Positions 1 to 5,065 of a stretch of 6,066 nucleotides of DNA are shown here, one piece after another. Position 1 is the stretch's first letter, and each line of letters starts with the position of its first letter. The stretch comes from an uncultured Rhodanobacter sp. (GTDB lineage: Bacteria; Pseudomonadota; Gammaproteobacteria; Xanthomonadales; Rhodanobacteraceae). The notes below the pieces were generated by a model. The model was not told the origin of the DNA. It saw nothing but the letters and a program-made list of their open reading frames with translations, and made no database searches. The stretch spans positions 1 to 6,066 of the forward strand of contig CAIKJM010000208.1 of NCBI GenBank assembly GCA_903827735.1. Direction: 5' to 3'. The translations under genes were made by a program, and so were the position numbers.

Positions 1-851
1 AAGAGTTCCCGTACGTGGTGCGCGTGGTTTCGGAAATCACCGAATCCAACGGCTCCTCTTCGATGGCCTCGGTGTGCGGTTCTTCGTTGGCGATGATGGA
101 CGCCGGCGTACCGCTGAAGGCACCGGTAGCTGGTATCGCGATGGGCCTGGTCAAGGAAGGCAACGACTTCGTCGTGCTGTCCGATATCCTCGGTGACGAA
201 GACCACCTGGGCGACATGGATTTCAAGGTGGCCGGTAGCGCCAACGGTATTTCCGCGCTGCAGATGGACATCAAGATCGACGGCATCACCGAAGAGATCA
301 TGAAGGTGGCGCTGGAGCAGGCCAAGCGTGGTCGTCTGCACATCCTCGGCGAAATGGCCAAAGTCATCACCACGGCGCGTCAGGAAATGAGCGAGTACGC
401 GCCGCGCCTGATCACCATCAAGATCCATCCGGACAAGATCCGCGAAGTGATCGGCAAGGGCGGTGCGACCATCCGCTCGATCACCGAGGAGACAGGCGCC
501 ACGATCGATATCAACGACGACGGCACGGTCATCATCGCCTCGGTTAACCGCGAAGCGGGCGACGCGGCGAAGAAGCGCATCGAGCAGATCGTTTCCGACG
601 TCGAGCCGGGCCGCATTTACGAGGGCAAGGTCGCCAAGCTGATGGACTTCGGCGCCTTCGTGACGATCATGCCGGGCAAGGATGGTCTGGTGCATGTGTC
701 GCAGATCTCCAGCGAGCGTGTCGAGAAGGTTTCCGACAAGCTCAAGGAAGGCGATATCGTCAAGGTGAAGGTGCTCGAGGTCGACAAACAGGGCCGTATC
801 CGCCTGTCGATGAAAGCCGTGACCGAAGACGAGGCCGCCGCCGGCGTCTGA
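1..851 (+). CDS. pnp: Polyribonucleotide nucleotidyltransferase (PNPase), C-terminal 282 residues, 5' end outside window
   Basis: PNPase is a trimeric phosphorolytic 3'-5' exoribonuclease that degrades mRNA in the cytoplasm, often within the RNA degradosome. The reading frame enters at base 3. The visible part starts inside the second RNase PH domain, with the NGSSSMAS phosphate-site serines (about nt 48-71) and the DEDHLGDMDFK segment (about nt 195-227), which carries the Asp and Lys residues equivalent to E. coli D486, D492 and K494. A linker helix follows, then a KH domain with its GKGG loop at nt 453-464, then an S1 RNA-binding domain (about nt 609-820, with FGAFV and GLVHVSQIS). The protein ends about 11 residues after the S1 domain, so the tail is short. 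All expected catalytic and RNA-binding elements in this part are intact and I see no frameshift. A strong terminator follows 25 nt after the stop codon. Identity is essentially certain; only the N-terminal part is missing because of the window edge. Confidence 0.97.
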   Translation, partial: EFPYVVRVVSEITESNGSSSMASVCGSSLAMMDAGVPLKAPVAGIAMGLVKEGNDFVVLSDILGDEDHLGDMDFKVAGSANGISALQMDIKIDGITEEIMKVALEQAKRGRLHILGEMAKVITTARQEMSEYAPRLITIKIHPDKIREVIGKGGATIRSITEETGATIDINDDGTVIIASVNREAGDAAKKRIEQIVSDVEPGRIYEGKVAKLMDFGAFVTIMPGKDGLVHVSQISSERVEKVSDKLKEGDIVKVKVLEVDKQGRIRLSMKAVTEDEAAAGV

Positions 852-876
852 GTTCAAGTTGCCGATGCGATTGAGA

Positions 877-908
877 GGCCCGGCTTTCATGCCGGGCCTT
901 TTGCTTTT
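877..908 (+). terminator. Intrinsic terminator of pnp
   Basis: A perfect 8-bp GC-rich stem (GGCCCGGC at 877-884 with GCCGGGCC at 891-898) encloses a 6-nt loop and is followed by the T-rich tract TTTTGCTTTT (899-908). This is a standard Rho-independent terminator for rightward transcription. It separates pnp from the PHA synthase genes, so phaE most likely has its own promoter. Confidence 0.93.
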
Positions 909-937
909 GCCGTGACCGTTTTTCTGCGGGTCGCTTT

Positions 938-946
938 TGCTAGGAT
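938..946 (+). promoter_or_regulatory. Possible extended -10 promoter element of phaE, overlapping its Shine-Dalgarno
   Basis: Only 46 nt separate the pnp terminator from the phaE start codon. In them TGCTAGGAT (938-946) matches an extended -10 element, TG-n followed by TAGGAT. No good -35 lies at the right distance. Transcription would start near 953, two bases before the ATG, giving an almost leaderless mRNA. The same bases contain AGGA (942-945), which lies 9 nt before the ATG and could instead be an ordinary Shine-Dalgarno on a transcript that starts further upstream. The sequence cannot decide between these readings. Confidence 0.3.
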
Positions 947-954
947 GAAGTGAC

Positions 955-2121
955 ATGAGTGACGAGAACCCGCGCGTGACCAAGCAAGCAGACGATTTTT
1001 TCCAGAATGGTGCCGCCAAGGACTATCAGGACATAGTGCGCAAATCCTGGGAGGCGTTTGCGGCCTACATGCAGCCGCCGTTCGGTACCCCCAGCGCCGA
1101 AGAGGCGCGTCGCTCGTCTTCCACTTCGACAAAAAGCGCGCCGGTCAACCTCACGCTCGATCATGCGCTGGCCGGCCTGAAAAGCTACGCCGATTGGCTG
1201 CAGAGCGCCGCAGCCAGTGTTTCTGCGCCCCAGAACGACTGGCAGCAGCAGATTCAGCAGCTTTTCGCCGGTGCCAGTCAGCCGTTCTCTCACGGTTTTG
1301 CCGGTGCCGATAATGCAGGCGCCAAAACCTTTGTTGACCAGTGGCGCGCGTGGCTGAATTCCCATCAAAAAGCGGATGCCTCCGCGGCGAATGCGAAGCC
1401 GCAGGCCCCCGGCGCGAGCGGATTTGGCTTTGGCAACGACCCGCACGCTCAGCAGCAGGCCCTGGCGGATGCCATCGCCAAACATCTTGAAGCTGCTCAG
1501 CGTTATCAGGCGCTGATGCAGCGTTCGAATGCGCAAGCCATTGAAAAAATGCAGGCAAGATTGTCCAAGCTTACGGCGCCGGGCCAGCAGATCGAATCGC
1601 TGAAGGTGCTGTACGACCTGTGGGTCGATTGCGCGGAAGAAGCCTATGCCGAGATTGCGCTCTCGGAAGAATTCCGCGAAGCGTACGGCGAGATGGTCAA
1701 CACGCAGATACGCGTTCGGCAGCTGCAGCAGGAGCAGACCGAATATCTCTGCCAGCAGCTCGGCATACCGACGCGCAGCGACGTGTCGAGTCTGGGTGAG
1801 CGTTTGCATGCGCTGCGGCGCGAGATGCGCCAAGGTAAAACAGCACCGCCCGCCGATCATGCCGATGAGCTGGCGGCGCTGCGCCGTGATGTGGCCTTGC
1901 TGAAGGAACAGCTGCTGGCGAGCAGGTCGCCGAAATCGGCCGCCAAGAAAGCTCCGACCACGAAAGCTGCCGTCGCGAAAAAGGTGTCGCGTCTGGCGGT
2001 AAAGAAGTCCGTTGCCAAACCGTCATCGAGAAAAATAACTAAGGCGGCGGCAAAAAAATCGGTAGTTTCCCCGCCTCGGGCAAAGCGCGTGGCGCCGGTC
2101 AAACCGCGCAAGCGTAGTTAA
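955..2121 (+). CDS. phaE: Class III polyhydroxyalkanoate synthase subunit PhaE with a histone H1-like basic tail
   Basis: PhaE is the non-catalytic partner of PhaC in class III PHA synthases; it is needed for full activity and granule formation. The 388-residue product has an N-terminal helical part rich in Trp, Gln and Ala (WEAFAAYMQPPFG near residues 32-44). The conserved PhaE core lies at about residues 213-292 (LKVLYDLWVDCAEEAYAE, REAYGEMVNTQIRVRQLQ, PTRSDVSSLGERLHALRR). A short predicted coiled coil follows (DELAALRRDVALLKEQL, about 304-320). Residues 325-388 form a Lys/Arg/Ala/Ser/Pro tail with 22 basic and no acidic residues. Such a tail resembles histone H1 and the DNA-binding tail of the Pseudomonas phasin PhaF; this is a compositional likeness, not shown homology. 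The ATG at 955 has AGGA 9 nt upstream. phaC follows after 9 nt, which strongly supports the assignment. The low-complexity tail is the part least certain to be shared with relatives. Confidence 0.92.
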   Translation: MSDENPRVTKQADDFFQNGAAKDYQDIVRKSWEAFAAYMQPPFGTPSAEEARRSSSTSTKSAPVNLTLDHALAGLKSYADWLQSAAASVSAPQNDWQQQIQQLFAGASQPFSHGFAGADNAGAKTFVDQWRAWLNSHQKADASAANAKPQAPGASGFGFGNDPHAQQQALADAIAKHLEAAQRYQALMQRSNAQAIEKMQARLSKLTAPGQQIESLKVLYDLWVDCAEEAYAEIALSEEFREAYGEMVNTQIRVRQLQQEQTEYLCQQLGIPTRSDVSSLGERLHALRREMRQGKTAPPADHADELAALRRDVALLKEQLLASRSPKSAAKKAPTTKAAVAKKVSRLAVKKSVAKPSSRKITKAAAKKSVVSPPRAKRVAPVKPRKRS

Positions 2122-2125
2122 GGAG
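2121..2125 (+). promoter_or_regulatory. Shine-Dalgarno of phaC, fixing a GTG start
   Basis: AGGAG at 2121-2125 lies 5 nt before the GTG at 2131 and shares its first base with the phaE stop codon TAA (2119-2121). An in-frame ATG at 2152 has no comparable site upstream, so GTG 2131 is the better start. The overlap with the phaE stop suggests that ribosomes finishing phaE help start phaC, which suits two subunits of one complex. Confidence 0.82.
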
Positions 2126-2130
2126 CGGCT

Positions 2131-3201
2131 GTGAAGAACTCGCCGTTTCGAATGGATCCCAGCAAGATCATGGACGAGGTCAGCGCCTTCCAGCGCAAGC
2201 TGGCTTCGGGCATGGGTTTACTTCGGGGAGCGCGGCAGCCGGAGTACGCCAATACCCCACGCGAGCTGGTGTACAGCGAAGACAAGTTGAAAGTCTGGCA
2301 TTTCAAGGGCGCGAAAAAGCCGACGTCGAAGACACCTCTGCTGATCGCCTATGCGCTGGTCAACACCGTCTGGATGACCGATCTGCAGGAAGACCGGTCG
2401 ATGGTGCGCAACCTGCTGGAACAGGGTGAAGACGTTTATCTGATCGACTGGGGCTATCCCGACGCCTCCGATCGCTGGCTTACGCTGGACGATTACATCA
2501 ATGGCTATCTCGATCGCTGCGTCGACGCCGTGCGCCAACGACACAAGCTCGCCGCGATCGACCTGCTCGGTATTTGCCAGGGCGGCGTATTTTCCTTGTG
2601 TTACACCGCCCTGCATCCGCAGAAAATCCGGAATCTGATCACCATGGTGACACCGGTGAATTTCCAGACGCCGGACAACATGCTTTCGCACTGGGCACGC
2701 ACGCTCGACGTTGATCGGTTTGTCGACACGGTCGGCAACATTCCGGCCGCGCTGATGAATTACGTCTATCTTTCGCTCAAGCCGGTGCGCTTGAATCAGC
2801 AGAAATACGTGGGGCTGGTCGATATTCTGGAAAGCCCGGTGGAGCTGGAAAATTTTCTGCGCATGGAGCGCTGGATATTCGATTCACCCGACCAGGCCGG
2901 TGATGCGTTTCGCGAGTTCATCCAGAAGTTCTATCAGCAAAACGGACTGATGAGTGGCGAGTTGGAGATCGGCGGCCGGCGTGTGGATCTGGGTCAGATC
3001 AAGCATCCTGTGCTGAATATTTTTGCCGAGCAGGATCATCTGGTGCCGCCTGACGCGTCGCGCGCCATGGCAACGCGTCTCGGCACGGACGATTACACCC
3101 AGCTGGCGTTCAAGGGTGGGCATATCGGTATCTACGTCTCCGGCAGGGCACAGCGCGAAGTGCCGCCGGCTATTCATCAGTGGCTGCGTGAACGCGACTG
3201 A
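2131..3201 (+). CDS. phaC: Class III polyhydroxyalkanoate synthase catalytic subunit PhaC
   Basis: PhaC polymerises (R)-3-hydroxyacyl-CoA, typically the short-chain hydroxybutyryl-CoA in class III enzymes, into polyester with release of CoA, at the surface of cytoplasmic granules. The 356-residue length fits class III PhaC, which is much shorter than class I and II enzymes (about 560-600). It has an alpha/beta-hydrolase fold. The lipase-like box GICQGG places the nucleophile at Cys149, Asp302 lies in FAEQDHLVPP and His331 in FKGGHIGIYV. These are the same positions as in the Allochromatium vinosum enzyme as I recall it, and Cys130 is also present. The N-terminal segment PRELVYSEDKLKVWHF and the core PLLIAYALVNTVWMTDL are typical of the family. 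The start is GTG, chosen because of the AGGAG 5 nt upstream. The gene follows phaE after 9 nt, and together they encode the two-subunit synthase. No monomer-supply genes (phaA, phaB, phaJ) are in the window. Confidence 0.97.
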   Translation: MKNSPFRMDPSKIMDEVSAFQRKLASGMGLLRGARQPEYANTPRELVYSEDKLKVWHFKGAKKPTSKTPLLIAYALVNTVWMTDLQEDRSMVRNLLEQGEDVYLIDWGYPDASDRWLTLDDYINGYLDRCVDAVRQRHKLAAIDLLGICQGGVFSLCYTALHPQKIRNLITMVTPVNFQTPDNMLSHWARTLDVDRFVDTVGNIPAALMNYVYLSLKPVRLNQQKYVGLVDILESPVELENFLRMERWIFDSPDQAGDAFREFIQKFYQQNGLMSGELEIGGRRVDLGQIKHPVLNIFAEQDHLVPPDASRAMATRLGTDDYTQLAFKGGHIGIYVSGRAQREVPPAIHQWLRERD

Positions 3202-3213
3202 TCGTTCTCCATG

Positions 3214-3219
3214 AGGTGA
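3214..3219 (+). promoter_or_regulatory. Shine-Dalgarno that selects the ATG at 3225 for the PspC-domain gene
   Basis: AGGTGA at 3214-3219 is 5 nt before the ATG at 3225. The same frame also offers GTG 3216 and ATG 3219, but these lie inside this ribosome binding site and have none of their own, so 3225 is preferred. Confidence 0.7.
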
Positions 3220-3224
3220 TGCGG

Positions 3225-3416
3225 ATGAATACTGACAAGCGCTTGTATCGCTCACGTACCAACAGGACCATCGCCGGCGTCTGTGCCGGCATCGCAGATT
3301 ATTTTGGTTGGGATCCCACGCTGGTGCGGATCGCCTGGATTGTGCTGACGTTTTTTGGCGGCTCAGGCATTTTGATTTATTGCATTCTGTGGCTGGTGGT
3401 CCCGGAAGCGGACTGA
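3225..3416 (+). CDS. Small PspC-domain membrane protein, 63 residues
   Basis: The protein is essentially a single PspC domain: a basic N-terminus (residues 1-14, NTDKRLYRSRTNR), then RTIAGVCAGIADYFGWDPTLVRIAW (residues 14-38), whose GVCAGIADYFG segment is the family signature, then a hydrophobic membrane segment (about 36-59) ending VVPEAD. In the phage-shock system PspC is an inner-membrane sensor paired with PspB, which signals membrane stress to PspA. Many bacteria also carry stand-alone PspC-domain proteins of unknown role, and this one is short and has no pspA, pspB or pspF beside it. It starts 23 nt after phaC and so probably shares the phaE-phaC transcript. A link to granules or membrane stress is inference only. 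Family membership is secure and function is not. Confidence 0.88.
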   Translation: MNTDKRLYRSRTNRTIAGVCAGIADYFGWDPTLVRIAWIVLTFFGGSGILIYCILWLVVPEAD

Positions 3417-3488
3417 CGCCTCGGACGCGTGCTCCGCTTCGTTTTCTGCCACATGCCGAGGTTGTCGCCGCGGCGCCTTGCCATCGGC

Positions 3489-3494
3489 GATAAT
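3489..3494 (+). promoter_or_regulatory. Possible -10 element for mtnA giving a leaderless mRNA
   Basis: GATAAT (3489-3494) differs from the consensus TATAAT by one base and stands out in a GC-rich 84-nt gap. Its spacing would put the transcription start at about 3501, the A of the mtnA ATG. No convincing -35 lies 16-18 nt upstream; TTGTCG at 3462-3467 is 21 nt away, which is too far. It is therefore a weak call, made more plausible by the absence of a clear Shine-Dalgarno before mtnA. Confidence 0.33.
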
Positions 3495-3500
3495 AGATGG

Positions 3501-4520
3501 ATGACCATGTCCCATACCAACCTCGACTCCATTCGCGCCGTACAGTGGCAGCACGATCATCTGCGCTTGCTCGATCAGCGCCTGCTTCCTGCTGAAGAGA
3601 AGTGGATCGATTGTCGTGATGCCGAACAGGTGACGCAGGCGATTCGCGATCTGGCCGTGCGCGGCGCGCCGGCCATCGGCATTGCGGCAGCCTGGGGTGT
3701 CGCCATGGCTGCCCAGCAGCAGGTCGACCTCGATTCGGTGCTAAGCACGCTGCGCGCAGCCAGGCCCACCGCGGTCAACCTGATGTGGGCACTCGATCGG
3801 ATGAAAAAGCGCATCGCATCCGGCGCCGATGCGGAAGCGCTGGTGCGCGAGGCGCAGGCCATCCAGGACGAGGATCTTGCGGCCAACCGCCGAATGGGCG
3901 AGCTTGGGGCGTCCTTGATCGCCGCTCATTCGGGCGTGCTCACGCATTGCAATACCGGCTCGCTCGCCACGGCGGGCTACGGCACGGCGCTCGGCGTTAT
4001 CCGTGCCGGTGTTGCCGGTGGCCGGATCGATCAGGTCTACGCGGGCGAAACGCGGCCGTGGCAGCAGGGTGCGCGGCTGACGATGTGGGAGCTAGTGCGC
4101 GACGGCATTCCGGCCAAGCTGATTGCCGATTCGGCCGCATCGCATTTGATGAAATCCGGCGCAGTGCAATGGGTGATCGTCGGCGCCGACCGCATTGCGG
4201 CCAACGGCGATACCGCCAACAAGATCGGCACCTATCAGCTAGCTATTGCCGCGAAATACCACGGTGTGAAGTTCATGATCGTCGCGCCGTCGTCGACGGT
4301 GGATATGGCGACCGGCAGCGGAGAGGACATCGAGATCGAGCTGCGCGATGCGACCGAGCTGCTGAGTACCGCCGGGCAGCGCACCGTGGTGGACGGCGCG
4401 CAGGCGTGGAATCCGGTATTCGACGTGACCCCGGCGGAACTGATCGACGCGATCGTGACCGAGCGTGGCGTGATTGAACGACCGAACCCGATCGCGATGC
4501 AGGCGATGTTCGGATGGTAA
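3501..4520 (+). CDS. mtnA: S-methyl-5-thioribose-1-phosphate isomerase (MtnA)
   Basis: MtnA converts 5-methylthioribose-1-phosphate to 5-methylthioribulose-1-phosphate in the methionine salvage pathway, which recycles the methylthio group left by polyamine synthesis. The 339-residue product has the family hallmarks of the eIF2B-related isomerases: RGAPAIGIAAAWG (54-66), THCNTGSLATAGYGTALG (148-165), YAGETRPWQQGARLT (180-194), VGADRIAANGDTANKIGT (227-244) and PSSTVD (263-268). The catalytic Cys and Asp are Cys150 and Asp230. The length is normal and nothing is disrupted. I chose the ATG at 3501, which gives the N-terminus MTMSHTNLDSIRAVQW; the ATG at 3507 is nearly as good. The frame is open to a GTG at 3429, but that extension looks non-native and has no ribosome binding site. 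No other salvage genes are nearby. Its last 7 nt overlap the next gene. Confidence 0.95.
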   Translation: MTMSHTNLDSIRAVQWQHDHLRLLDQRLLPAEEKWIDCRDAEQVTQAIRDLAVRGAPAIGIAAAWGVAMAAQQQVDLDSVLSTLRAARPTAVNLMWALDRMKKRIASGADAEALVREAQAIQDEDLAANRRMGELGASLIAAHSGVLTHCNTGSLATAGYGTALGVIRAGVAGGRIDQVYAGETRPWQQGARLTMWELVRDGIPAKLIADSAASHLMKSGAVQWVIVGADRIAANGDTANKIGTYQLAIAAKYHGVKFMIVAPSSTVDMATGSGEDIEIELRDATELLSTAGQRTVVDGAQAWNPVFDVTPAELIDAIVTERGVIERPNPIAMQAMFGW

Positions 4521-4927
4521 AACTGCATAGGGAAATTTTTCTGTTTGCCGTTGGTGGCGTCGGCGGTCTGGTGATCGATACGGGCATCGTGCAGATGCTC
4601 GTTGGCCTCGCCGGCTGGAATCCCTACGTTGCGCGCGTGCCGTCGTTTCTTATCGCGGCCACCTTCACCTGGTGGTGGAGTCGAAATTACACCTTTGCCG
4701 ATCGGCGCAGCGATCGATCGGCGCACGCCGAATGGCTGCACTGGATGGCGTTGATGAGCATCGGTGCCGCGGTCAATTACGGTGTTTACGCGCTTTTGTT
4801 GATGAACTTTCCGGTGCTTCACCGGTGGCCGGCGATCGGCGCGGCGGCGGGCTCCGTGGTTGCGGCATTTGTCAACTTTGCGGCCGCGCGCAGCACGCTT
4901 TTCAAAAGCCCCAAGGCTTCTGCATAA
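4514..4927 (+). CDS. GtrA-family four-helix membrane protein
   Basis: The 137-residue product has four likely transmembrane segments (about residues 8-31, 37-56, 75-98 and 105-126) and matches the GtrA family. Family signs are FAVGGVGGLVIDTG near the first helix, with Asp22, and TWWWSRNYTF (52-61) at the end of the second. A related NFAAARSTLF (121-130) closes the fourth helix, so the two halves look like a pseudo-repeat. GtrA-type proteins are thought to flip or carry polyprenyl-phosphate-linked sugars across the inner membrane, usually together with a glycosyltransferase that modifies O-antigen, teichoic acid or lipids. No glycosyltransferase is visible here, so the substrate is unknown. 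The ATG overlaps the mtnA stop by 7 nt in another frame, with a weak AGGCGA (4501-4506) upstream, which suggests translational coupling. Nothing in the sequence indicates damage. Confidence 0.88.
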   Translation: MVKLHREIFLFAVGGVGGLVIDTGIVQMLVGLAGWNPYVARVPSFLIAATFTWWWSRNYTFADRRSDRSAHAEWLHWMALMSIGAAVNYGVYALLLMNFPVLHRWPAIGAAAGSVVAAFVNFAAARSTLFKSPKASA

Positions 4928-4933
4928 GTCATT

Positions 4934-4961
4934 GAAAGATAAGGTTTAAAACTTATCTTTC
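4934..4961. repeat. Perfect AT-rich 10-bp inverted repeat between the GtrA gene and gyrA
   Basis: GAAAGATAAG (4934-4943) and CTTATCTTTC (4952-4961) are exact reverse complements separated by the 8-nt GTTTAAAA. The repeat begins 7 nt after the GtrA-family stop codon and is strikingly AT-rich in a GC-rich region. There is no T-run on either side, so it is not a standard intrinsic terminator. Its right arm overlaps the position expected for the -35 of the putative gyrA promoter, so it could be an operator. A stabilising 3' hairpin of the upstream mRNA is the other simple reading. Confidence 0.8.
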
Positions 4962-4973
4962 TGAGTCCATTCG

Positions 4974-4982
4974 TGGTACACT
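4974..4982 (+). promoter_or_regulatory. Probable extended -10 promoter of gyrA
   Basis: TGGTACACT (4974-4982) reads as TG-n followed by TACACT, an extended -10 with 4 of 6 consensus bases in the hexamer. The best -35 at 18 nt is the weak TTATCT (4953-4958), which sits in the right arm of the inverted repeat. Transcription would start at about 4987-4989, leaving a leader of nearly 80 nt that contains the hairpin at 5000-5044. No better promoter candidate is visible between the GtrA gene and gyrA. Confidence 0.42.
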
Positions 4983-4999
4983 TCCGAGGTTGATTTCCA

Positions 5000-5044
5000 G
5001 TCGCCGGTATATGCGCTGCAAGCGCTCTTCCGGCGACCTTTTTT
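5000..5044 (+). terminator. Intrinsic terminator in the gyrA leader, possibly an attenuator
   Basis: GTCGCCGG (5000-5007) pairs perfectly with CCGGCGAC (5030-5037). A second stem is nested inside it (GCGCT 5013-5017 with AGCGC 5021-5025, 3-nt loop). The structure is followed by C and then six Ts (5039-5044). It points rightward only. It could end the mtnA/GtrA transcript, but gyrA starts just 21 nt downstream and those bases hold the ribosome binding site and no promoter. Any gyrA transcript therefore appears to have to pass this terminator. Confidence 0.85.
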
Positions 5045-5051
5045 GCCCTCC

Positions 5052-5058
5052 AGGAAAG
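5052..5058 (+). promoter_or_regulatory. Shine-Dalgarno of gyrA
   Basis: AGGAAAG (5052-5058) lies 7 nt before the ATG at 5066. It starts only 8 nt after the leader terminator's T-run, leaving no room for a promoter between them. Confidence 0.75.
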
Positions 5059-5065
5059 CTAATTC

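Noticed and set aside
940..1860. Long open frame on the minus strand opposite phaE (306 codons)
   Set aside because: It lies wholly antisense to the clear phaE gene, shows no recognisable domain and has an Arg/Leu-rich composition typical of a shadow frame in GC-rich DNA.
3422..3445. Possible terminator after the PspC-domain gene (CGGA/TCCG followed by TTTT)
   Set aside because: The stem is only 4 bp with a 7-nt loop and the T-run is short and offset; it is too weak to call.
3466..3475. Palindrome CGCCGCGGCG upstream of mtnA
   Set aside because: A pure GC palindrome of 10 bp is expected by chance in such GC-rich DNA, has no loop for a hairpin and no nearby partner site.
3429..3500. N-terminal extension of mtnA to GTG 3429
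   Set aside because: The added residues (MLRFVFCHMPRL...) do not look like an MtnA N-terminus, no ribosome binding site precedes the GTG, and the start at 3501 gives the usual length.
3785..4477. Plus-strand open frame of 230 codons inside mtnA
   Set aside because: The frame is an Arg/Gly-rich shadow of mtnA, which has clear family motifs in the other frame.
4699..4725. Two direct copies of CGATCGGCGCA 16 nt apart in the GtrA-family gene
   Set aside because: They fall in the codons for a short charged loop (DRRSDRSA) between helices 2 and 3 and are explained by coding of similar residues; no further copies are visible.
4934..4961. The AT-rich inverted repeat as a terminator of the mtnA/GtrA transcript
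   Set aside because: Neither side has a T-run and the stem is AT-rich, so it fails the usual criteria; the GC-rich hairpin at 5000-5044 is the real terminator-like structure.
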